DNA of 7,976 bases from Gemmatimonas phototrophica (lineage in GTDB: Bacteria; Gemmatimonadota; Gemmatimonadetes; Gemmatimonadales; Gemmatimonadaceae): contig CAMBRJ010000114.1 in the NCBI GenBank assembly GCA_945870175.1, positions 1 through 7,976 on the forward strand. The letters run 5' to 3'. The notes beneath the pieces are model-generated. The model had not been told where the DNA came from and made no database searches. It worked only from the letters and a program-made list of their open reading frames with translations. Shown one piece after another: positions 1-6,097 of this stretch. Position numbers and translations under genes: made by a program. The stretch's first letter is position 1. The number at the start of each line of letters is the position of its first letter.

Positions 1-1334
1 TCGGACGCCTCGATATCGGGCACGGCGAACGCGTGGTCGTGGAGTTCGTGTCGGCCAATCCCACCGGTCCGTTGCACGTCGGCCACGGCCGTCAGGCCGC
101 CCTCGGCGACGCGATCAGCACGCTGCTCGAGTACACCGGCTGGCACGTCGATCGCGAGTTCTACTACAACGACGCCGGCGCGCAGATCGCCAATCTCGCC
201 AAGAGCACGCAGGCGCAGGTGCGCGCCATCGGTGGCGCACCGCTCGTAATCCCCGAAGGGGGATATCACGGCGATTACATCCGCGAGATCGCGGAACGGT
301 ATGTGGCCGAGCATGCCGACGACGCGGCCGGCGATGATCTCGCCGCGATGCAGGCGTTCGCCGTCGCCGCGTTGCGGCACGAGCAGGATCTCGACATGCA
401 GGCCTTCGGCGTCAAGTTCGACACCTACTACCTCGAGAGCTCACTCTACACCGACGGCTCGGTCAACAAGACGGTCGAGGGGCTGAAGCAGTCGGGGCAC
501 ACGTACGAGGAAGAAGGCGCGCTGTTCCTGCGCACCACCGATTTTGGTGACGACAAGGATCGCGTCATGAAGAAGAGCGCGGCCAAGGGCGGCGACTACA
601 CGTACTTCGTGCCCGACGTCGCCTATCACGTCACCAAGTGGGAACGCGGCTACCATCGCGCGATCAACGTGCAGGGCGCCGATCACCACAGCACGATCAC
701 GCGGGTGCGCGCTGGCCTGCAGGCCCTCGATATCGGGATCCCCAAGGGCTATCCCGACTACGTGCTGCACCAAATGGTGACAGTCATGAAGGGCGGCGAG
801 GAAGTGAAGATCTCCAAGCGCGCCGGATCGTATGTCACCGTGCGTGACCTCATCGACGAAGTCGGCCGAGACGCCGTGCGCTATTTCTACCTCATGCGGA
901 AGGGCGACTCGCAGCTCGTGTTCGATGTCGACCTCGCCCGCAGCCAGTCGGAAGAGAACCCCGTGTACTACGTGCAGATGGCGCACGCGCGTATGTGCGG
1001 CATCTTCCGAGTCGGCGAGATCGACGCGACCACGGTCACCGGTAGCGGCGTCGATCTCGGCGTGCTCACCGAGCCGGCCGAGCAAGAGCTGGTCAAGCAG
1101 CTGCTCGATTTCCCGGCCACGGTGAAAGGCGCCGCCGATAATCTCGAGCCGCATCGCATCGCGGCGTGGTTGCTGGAAACGGCGCGCGCCGGCCACACCT
1201 GGTACCACAAGCATCACGTCCTCGGTGAACCCGAGGCCATCAACCGTGCGCGCCTCGTGCTCGCCCGTGCCACGCAGCTCGGCATCGCCGCCGGATTGCG
1301 CATCCTCGGACTGTCCGCGCCGGAGCGCATGTGA
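1..1334 (+). CDS. argS: Arginyl-tRNA synthetase, 5'-truncated by the window edge
   Basis: Class I aminoacyl-tRNA synthetase that charges tRNA-Arg with arginine in the cytoplasm. The open frame begins at base 3 with no start codon of its own. The GTG at 33 lies inside the conserved block before the active site and is not the true start. About 443 residues are visible against roughly 550-590 for the family, so the N-terminal tRNA-binding domain is mostly missing. Seen directly: the nucleotide-binding HIGH-type motif HVGH (bases 75-86), preceded by the family block EFVSANPTGP; the second signature KISKRAG (807-827; Ile where Met is more usual); the anticodon-binding DALR region starting near ENPVYYVQMAHAR (about 957-995); and the typical C-terminus LSAPERM. 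The stop TGA (1332-1334) overlaps the GTG start of the next gene. Identification is secure. Confidence 0.97.
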   Translation, partial: GRLDIGHGERVVVEFVSANPTGPLHVGHGRQAALGDAISTLLEYTGWHVDREFYYNDAGAQIANLAKSTQAQVRAIGGAPLVIPEGGYHGDYIREIAERYVAEHADDAAGDDLAAMQAFAVAALRHEQDLDMQAFGVKFDTYYLESSLYTDGSVNKTVEGLKQSGHTYEEEGALFLRTTDFGDDKDRVMKKSAAKGGDYTYFVPDVAYHVTKWERGYHRAINVQGADHHSTITRVRAGLQALDIGIPKGYPDYVLHQMVTVMKGGEEVKISKRAGSYVTVRDLIDEVGRDAVRYFYLMRKGDSQLVFDVDLARSQSEENPVYYVQMAHARMCGIFRVGEIDATTVTGSGVDLGVLTEPAEQELVKQLLDFPATVKGAADNLEPHRIAAWLLETARAGHTWYHKHHVLGEPEAINRARLVLARATQLGIAAGLRILGLSAPERM

Positions 1335-2272
1335 GCCGTTTCCCCAGTTCCGCCAGCCAGGTGCTCGTCGTCGGGTCCGTCGCCCTCGACTCCGTCGAGA
1401 CGCCGTTCGGCAAGGCCGATGATGTGCTCGGCGGATCGGGCACCTACTTCGCGTCGTCGGCGTCGCACTTCGCGCCCGTGCAGTTGGTGGGCGTGGTCGG
1501 TGACGACTACCCCCTCGACCTGTTGCAGCCGCTCGTCGAGCGCGGCGTGGATCTGGCTGGTCTCGAGAAAGTCAGTGGCTCCAGCTTCCGCTGGCGTGGA
1601 CGCTATCGCCACGATCTCAACGCCGCCGAAACGCTCGAGACGCATCTCGGCGTGTTCTCGAATTTCCGGCCCAATATTCCCGACCAGTTCCGCAAGGCGC
1701 CGTTCGTCTTCCTCGCCAACATCGATCCCCGCCTGCAGCTCCAGGTGCTCGAGCAAGTCGAGAAGCCGCGCCTCGTCGCCTGCGATACGATGAACTTCTG
1801 GATCGAATCGCGTCGCCCCGAGCTCGTTGAACTCCTCGGGCACGTCGACCTGATCACGCTCAACGACGGCGAAGCACGCCAGCTCACCGAGCACACCAAC
1901 CTGGTGCAGGCCGCGCGGTGGATTCTCGACAAGGGACCGAAGCACGTGCTCATCAAGAAGGGCGAGCATGGCGCCTTTATGTTCACGCGTGACAGTGTGT
2001 TCTTCGCGCCGGCGTATCCGCTCGAGTCGGTGTTCGATCCCACCGGAGCCGGTGATTCCTTCGCCGGTGGTTTCATTGGGTCGCTCGCGGCCAGCGGGGA
2101 CCTGAGCGATGCGTCCATGCGTCGTGCCGTCGTGGTCGGCTCGGCCATGGGTTCGTTCGCCGTCGAGAAGTTCTCGAACGGACGTCTGCTCGACATCACG
2201 CGTGCCGACATCGACGCGCGCGTTCAGGAATTCCGCCAGCTCGTCGCCTTCGACGAGGATCTCCGCGCGTGA
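1331..2272 (+). CDS. PfkB-family carbohydrate/nucleoside kinase, substrate unknown
   Basis: A 313-residue ribokinase-like kinase expected to phosphorylate a sugar or nucleoside hydroxyl with ATP in the cytoplasm. Seen directly: an N-terminal strand VLVVGSVALDSVETPFG, a glycine-rich substrate-side motif GGSGTYFA near residues 36-43, the LNDGEA element typical of the family near residue 180, and the second PfkB signature FDPTGAGDSFAGGF with catalytic Asp242 (GAGD at residues 239-242). Length and domain order fit a complete member. The GTG start at 1331 is supported by GGAG at 1322-1325, five bases upstream, and by the GTGA overlap with argS. The 3' end overlaps purM in the same way. The substrate cannot be read from sequence: ribokinase, adenosine kinase and other sugar kinases share these motifs. 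Being next to purM makes a purine or ribose role conceivable, but that is only inference. Confidence 0.9.
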   Translation: MSRFPSSASQVLVVGSVALDSVETPFGKADDVLGGSGTYFASSASHFAPVQLVGVVGDDYPLDLLQPLVERGVDLAGLEKVSGSSFRWRGRYRHDLNAAETLETHLGVFSNFRPNIPDQFRKAPFVFLANIDPRLQLQVLEQVEKPRLVACDTMNFWIESRRPELVELLGHVDLITLNDGEARQLTEHTNLVQAARWILDKGPKHVLIKKGEHGAFMFTRDSVFFAPAYPLESVFDPTGAGDSFAGGFIGSLAASGDLSDASMRRAVVVGSAMGSFAVEKFSNGRLLDITRADIDARVQEFRQLVAFDEDLRA

Positions 2273-3321
2273 GCACGTCCGGCGACACCCCGCTCACTTA
2301 TCGCTCGGCGGGCGTCGATATCGACGCGGCCGAAGACTCGAAGAACCGGCTCGCCAAGCTCGTGCAGTCCACCATGACGGCGGGTGCGCGCGGCACGTTC
2401 GGTGGCTTCGGTGGCATGTTTCGCGTGCCCGAGGGCTATCGCGCGCCGCTGCTCGTCTCGAGCGCCGACGGCGTGGGCACGAAGATCAAGATCGCGATCG
2501 AAGCGGATCGCCACGACACCATTGGGCACTGCCTCGTCAATCACTGCACGAACGACATCTTGGTGCAGGGCGCGGTGCCGATGTTCTTCCTCGACTACGT
2601 CGCCTTCGGCAAGCTGTTGCCGCAGGTCGTCGAAGGCGTGGTGGCGGGCGTGGCGGCGGGCTGCCGCGAAAATCTGTGCGCGCTGATCGGCGGTGAGACG
2701 GCCGAAATGCCGGGCGTCTATACACCGCCAGACTACGATCTCGCCGGCTTCATCGTCGGCATCGTTGAAGAGTCGCGGGTGATCACCAGCGCCAATGTGC
2801 GCCAAGGCGACGCCCTCATCGCCCTCGCCAGCGATGGCTTGCACACCAACGGCTATTCGCTCGCACGTCGCATCATCAGCGATCGACTCCAGCTTGGCGT
2901 GCACGACGCGTTCCCCGATGCCGGTGGTGCCTCCGTCGCTGACGTTATGCTCAAGGTGCACCGCTCGTATCTGCAGTGCCTCAGGCCAGTGCTCGGCCAT
3001 GTGCACGCGATGGCGCACATCACCGGCGGCGGACTGCCGGGCAATTTGAATCGTGCGCTCCCTGAAACACTGGACGCTGCCGTCGACACGTCGACGTGGA
3101 CCATCCCCTCGACCTTCCGGGTACTGGCTGAGGCTGGAGCGGTTGCTCCGCTCGAGATGTTCCGGGCTTTCAACATGGGGGTGGGAATGGTCGTCATCAC
3201 GGCACCGGACAAGGTGCGCGAGATCACGTCGCGCGCTGCGGCATGTGGCATCGACGCCTGGGAGTGCGGCCATGTCATCCCGGGCACAGGCCGCGTGCGC
3301 CTCGATGGAGTCGTCACATGA
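2269..3321 (+). CDS. purM: Phosphoribosylformylglycinamidine cyclo-ligase (AIR synthetase)
   Basis: PurM catalyses ATP-dependent ring closure of FGAM to 5-aminoimidazole ribonucleotide, the fifth step of de novo purine synthesis, as a cytoplasmic dimer. The 350-residue length is normal for the family. Seen directly: the N-terminal YRSAGVDIDAAED block, the ATP-binding signature ADGVGTK (residues 66-72, Asp67 at the expected place), GGETAEMPG (141-149), the domain-joining region DGLHTNGYSLAR, then C-terminal-domain motifs AHITGGGLPGNL and FNMGVGM. Both the N-terminal AIRS domain and the C-terminal AIRS_C domain are complete. The GTG start has GAGGA at 2255-2259, nine bases upstream, and overlaps the kinase stop as GTGA. 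The stop overlaps the next start as ATGA. It is co-transcribed by position with both neighbours. Identification is secure. Confidence 0.98.
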   Translation: MSTSGDTPLTYRSAGVDIDAAEDSKNRLAKLVQSTMTAGARGTFGGFGGMFRVPEGYRAPLLVSSADGVGTKIKIAIEADRHDTIGHCLVNHCTNDILVQGAVPMFFLDYVAFGKLLPQVVEGVVAGVAAGCRENLCALIGGETAEMPGVYTPPDYDLAGFIVGIVEESRVITSANVRQGDALIALASDGLHTNGYSLARRIISDRLQLGVHDAFPDAGGASVADVMLKVHRSYLQCLRPVLGHVHAMAHITGGGLPGNLNRALPETLDAAVDTSTWTIPSTFRVLAEAGAVAPLEMFRAFNMGVGMVVITAPDKVREITSRAAACGIDAWECGHVIPGTGRVRLDGVVT

Positions 3322-4343
3322 GTGTGCATCGGCAGCGCATGGTCGGTTTCGCGGCCGCTGCGCTGACCGCGTTCACAACGGTGAACGCCGCGGCGCTCGC
3401 CGCCCAGACCACCTCGGGGCCCTGCACGGTGTCGCCCGGGACTGTGTCTGGGGCCGACGCCTGTCAGAAAGCGCGCGATCTGTTCGGCTTTGTCGTACCG
3501 CAGATCGGGATCGCGGTGTCGGCGGGCAATCCCGTGCTTGGAGAAGGCGGCACGCTCGGCGGATGGCCCAAACGCGCGTTCTCGTTTCGCGTCAGTGCGG
3601 TCGATGGGCAGTTGCCCAAGAACGCGGTTCCGATTCGCCTGACCGGATCGGCCGCCAGCTCTGATTTCGGCGCAATCCGCACGCCGATTCCGCTGCCGTC
3701 GGCGGACGCCGCCATCGGCATCTTTCCGGGGATTCCGCTCGGGCTCACCAACACGCTCGGCCTCGACGTGCTGCTGGGCGCGTCCTATCTGCCCACGGTG
3801 TCGGAGTCGAACTTCGTGGTCGCACCCACCAACGGCGGGGTCGCCTTCCAGTCTGGGGTGCGCGTTGGCCTGCTGCAGGAATCGTCGTTCTTTCCCGGTC
3901 TCAGTGTGAGCTACATGCGTCGGAAGCTGCCGACCGTCGATCTCGGCTATATGCCGAACAACGACACGCTCACGGTCACGGGCACGTCAGTCACGTCGAA
4001 CGCGCTGCGCATCGTGGCCAGCAAGCGCGTGGCCATCTTCGGGATCGCCGCCGGCGTCGGTCGCGACAAGATCGAAGGCTCGGCGTCGATGCGTGCCTCG
4101 GTCAATGAAACCGTGCTGGGTGCCAATCAGCGCTTCCTGGTGGAGCTGCCTGACCTCCGCTACACCACCACGCGCAACACCGCGTTCGTGAACGCATCGC
4201 TCGGTCTCGTTCTGGCTCGGCTCGTCGGCGAATACGGCTGGTCGAGTGAAGGCACAGTGCTGGAAACTCTCAATCAGTTTGGCGGCCGGAAGGCCGATGA
4301 AGGCTATCGCTACGGATCGCTCGGCATCGCCTTCCGGTTTTAG
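3318..4343 (+). CDS. Unrecognised exported protein, probable outer-membrane beta-barrel
   Basis: I do not recognise the family. The 341-residue product begins with a classical signal peptide: basic MSVHRQR, a hydrophobic Ala-rich core at residues 8-28, and likely cleavage after ALAA, before Gln30. The mature N-terminus has Cys36 and Cys49, which could form a disulphide in the periplasm. The rest is rich in Gly, Ser, Thr and aliphatic residues, with alternating strand-like stretches such as FPGLSVSYMRR, NALRIVASKRVAIFGIAAGVG and FVNASLGLVLARLVGEYGW. The final segment SLGIAFRF ends in phenylalanine, the usual C-terminal residue recognised by the barrel-assembly machinery. No helical membrane segment beyond the signal is seen. 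An in-frame ATG at 3243 lies inside purM; the ATG at 3318 is preferred because GGAG sits at 3307-3310, it overlaps the purM stop as ATGA, and the signal peptide begins there. Ligand or function unknown. Confidence 0.85.
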   Translation: MSVHRQRMVGFAAAALTAFTTVNAAALAAQTTSGPCTVSPGTVSGADACQKARDLFGFVVPQIGIAVSAGNPVLGEGGTLGGWPKRAFSFRVSAVDGQLPKNAVPIRLTGSAASSDFGAIRTPIPLPSADAAIGIFPGIPLGLTNTLGLDVLLGASYLPTVSESNFVVAPTNGGVAFQSGVRVGLLQESSFFPGLSVSYMRRKLPTVDLGYMPNNDTLTVTGTSVTSNALRIVASKRVAIFGIAAGVGRDKIEGSASMRASVNETVLGANQRFLVELPDLRYTTTRNTAFVNASLGLVLARLVGEYGWSSEGTVLETLNQFGGRKADEGYRYGSLGIAFRF

Positions 4344-5466
4344 CGGGCCGCGGCCCGCCGCGTCAGAGGCGCACGTCGCGGCCGCATCGGCCGACGACGT
4401 GCGCTTCATGCGTCGCGCCCTCGAACTCGCCACACGCGGGGCAGGCCGCGTGTCGCCCAATCCCCAGGTCGGCGCCGTCATCGTCCAGCAGGGCCAGATT
4501 GTCGGCGAAGGGTGGCACGCCGAGTATGGCCAAGTCCACGCCGAAGTCGCCGCCCTCCTCGCCGCCGGCCCGCGGGCGCGTGGAGCCACGGCCTACGTCT
4601 CGCTCGAGCCCTGCAATCACACAGGAAAGACCGGCCCCTGTTCCGAGGCGCTCGTCGCCGCCGGCGTGTCGCGGGTGGTCTTCGCGGCCCATGATCCGAA
4701 CCCCACAGCGGCCGGCGGCGCGGCGCGCCTTGCCTCGGCCGGGATCGCCGTCAGTGGCGGGGTACTCCAGCGCGAGGCCCTCGACCAGAACGCGCCGTTC
4801 TTCTTTGCCGCGCGGGGAGCGGATCGTCCGTACGTCACCCTGAAGCTGGCGGTCTCGATCGACGGGGCCATCGTCGACGTTTCGCGCCAGCCGGGGTGGC
4901 TGACGGGCGACGAGGCCCGCGCTGCCGTGCATGCGCTGCGGGCCGACAGCGATGCTATCGCCGTCGGGATCGGGACCGCGCTGGCCGACGACCCGGCGCT
5001 CACCGTCCGCCATGCCGTGGCGCCGCGCCGCGCCCCAGTACGCGTGGTCTTCGACCGGCGCGCCCGCCTGCCGCTCGACGGCCAGCTGGTCCGGTCGGCC
5101 CGCCACCTCCCGGTCGTGGACTTCACCAACGGCTCGTGCCCCGAGGCCGAGTCCGCCCTTCGTGAGGCCGGCGTGGAGACCATCGTCGTCGCCTCGGCGA
5201 GCGAGGCGCTGCGGCAGTTGAGCACCCGCGCGGTCCGTCATGTGTTGGTCGAAGGCGGCGCCGCGCTGGGTTCTTCGCTGCTGGCCGCCGGACTCGTCGA
5301 CCGACTGGTTATCTTTCAGGCACCGGTCATTCTCGGCGCCGGAGCCCTGTCGGCCTTCGCGGCGCTTCCTGCGCAGCGGGCCGGACAGGCGCCGCGGTTA
5401 CGCGTCGTGGAGCGGAAGGCACTGGGTGCCGACCTGATGACCGTCTACGCTGTTTCTGGAGACTGA
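4297..5466 (+). CDS. ribD: Bifunctional pyrimidine deaminase/reductase of riboflavin synthesis
   Basis: Catalyses two consecutive steps after GTP cyclohydrolase II: zinc-dependent deamination of the diaminopyrimidine, then NADPH-dependent reduction of the ribosyl side chain. From ATG 4297 the product is 389 residues. The deaminase domain (about 33-150) shows PNPQVGAVIV, then HAEV (His81 zinc ligand, Glu83 proton shuttle) and EPCNHTGKTGPC (Cys106 and Cys115 zinc ligands). The reductase domain (about 177-389) shows KLAVSIDGA, VGIGTALADDP, LVEGGAALGSSLL and PVILGAG. The start is uncertain. ATG 4297 overlaps the upstream gene by 47 bases and has GGAAGG only three bases away. GTG 4399 and ATG 4408 give about 352-355 residues with no clear ribosome-binding site and trim the usual lead-in before FMRRALELA. 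An ATG at 4246 is also in frame. I prefer 4297 because it keeps the DDVRFM lead-in. The function is not in doubt. Confidence 0.95.
   Translation: MKAIATDRSASPSGFSGPRPAASEAHVAAASADDVRFMRRALELATRGAGRVSPNPQVGAVIVQQGQIVGEGWHAEYGQVHAEVAALLAAGPRARGATAYVSLEPCNHTGKTGPCSEALVAAGVSRVVFAAHDPNPTAAGGAARLASAGIAVSGGVLQREALDQNAPFFFAARGADRPYVTLKLAVSIDGAIVDVSRQPGWLTGDEARAAVHALRADSDAIAVGIGTALADDPALTVRHAVAPRRAPVRVVFDRRARLPLDGQLVRSARHLPVVDFTNGSCPEAESALREAGVETIVVASASEALRQLSTRAVRHVLVEGGAALGSSLLAAGLVDRLVIFQAPVILGAGALSAFAALPAQRAGQAPRLRVVERKALGADLMTVYAVSGD
4343..4358. repeat. Perfect 16-base GC-rich palindrome at the barrel/ribD junction
   Basis: GCGGGCCGCGGCCCGC reads identically on both strands. It starts on the last base of the barrel gene's stop codon and lies inside the ribD frame if ribD starts at 4297, or in its leader if ribD starts at 4399 or 4408. 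As RNA it could fold into a six-base-pair G/C stem with a CGCG loop. There is no following T-run, so it does not look like an intrinsic terminator. Chance occurrence in GC-rich DNA is possible, and a role is unproven. Confidence 0.4.
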
Positions 5467-5473
5467 CGAGAGG

Positions 5474-6097
5474 ATGTTCACGGGGCTCGTGGACGACCTG
5501 GGACTTATCACCCACGTCGCCGACACGCCGGCCGGGCGCGAACTGCGCATCCGCTGCCGCTATACCGACCTGGTCGACGGCGAAAGCATCGCCGCCAATG
5601 GCGCGTGCCTGACGGTGCGCGAACATGGCGTGCACGATGACGGCAGCGGGTGGTTCACCGTCGCCGCCGTGATCACCACGCTCGGTCGCACCACTATTAA
5701 CACGTGGCGCGCCGACGCGCAGGTCAACCTCGAGCGCGCCTTGCGCCTCGGTGACCGACTCGGCGGCCACATGGTGCTCGGACACGTCGATGACCTCGGC
5801 ATCGTGGCGCGCACCGAGCAGGTGGGCGACGCATGGCTCATCGACCTGGTCCTTCCCGTTGCGCTGCGTCCGCTCATGGTGGCGCACGGCTCCATCACCG
5901 TCAACGGCGTGAGCCTCACGGTCAACGCCTTGCTCGACGACGGCGTGCAGCTCTCCATCATCGAATACACCAAACGGCACACCACGCTCGGCGAACTCGT
6001 CGCCGGCGATCGCGTGCATGTCGAAGCGGATGTGCTTGCAAAGCACGTCGAACGGTTGCTGACGCCTTGGCGCAGCGCAGGGGTTGAAGCCGCATGA
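5474..6097 (+). CDS. ribE: Riboflavin synthase, alpha chain
   Basis: Catalyses dismutation of two 6,7-dimethyl-8-ribityllumazine molecules to riboflavin and the pyrimidine, the last step of the pathway, usually as a homotrimer. The 207-residue protein has the family's diagnostic start MFTGLV and two homologous lumazine-binding domains. The first (about 1-97) carries ANGACLTV at residues 41-48; the second (about 98-200) carries GHVDDLG at 103-109 and VNGVSLTV at 143-150. The start at 5474 is fixed by the MFTG motif, seven bases after the ribD stop. The best ribosome-binding candidates are GGAG at 5458-5461, twelve bases away, or a GAGAGG directly abutting the ATG; neither spacing is ideal, so coupling to ribD translation is likely. 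The stop overlaps the ribBA start as ATGA. The symbol follows the ribE usage; some organisms call it ribC or ribB. Confidence 0.97.
   Translation: MFTGLVDDLGLITHVADTPAGRELRIRCRYTDLVDGESIAANGACLTVREHGVHDDGSGWFTVAAVITTLGRTTINTWRADAQVNLERALRLGDRLGGHMVLGHVDDLGIVARTEQVGDAWLIDLVLPVALRPLMVAHGSITVNGVSLTVNALLDDGVQLSIIEYTKRHTTLGELVAGDRVHVEADVLAKHVERLLTPWRSAGVEAA

Noticed and set aside
441..1217. A 258-codon minus-strand open frame over argS
   Set aside because: It is contained within a conserved argS region and has shadow-type composition and no recognisable family.
2224..3273. A 349-codon minus-strand open frame over purM
   Set aside because: It lies in antisense register with purM and has the same His/Arg/Asp-rich composition and no motif. 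It is a GC-rich shadow of a clear gene.
3243..3317. Upstream in-frame extension of the barrel protein from ATG 3243
   Set aside because: The extra 25 residues are Arg/His/Pro-rich, lie wholly within purM, and would bury the signal peptide. ATG 3318 has a well-spaced GGAG.
4343..4358. Palindrome considered as an intrinsic transcription terminator
   Set aside because: The possible stem is only six base pairs and no T-tract follows, so it does not meet the usual terminator pattern. It is kept only as a repeat of unknown role.
4363..5241. A 292-codon minus-strand open frame over ribD
   Set aside because: No domain or plausible start signal is seen, and it is fully contained in ribD, whose motifs are intact.
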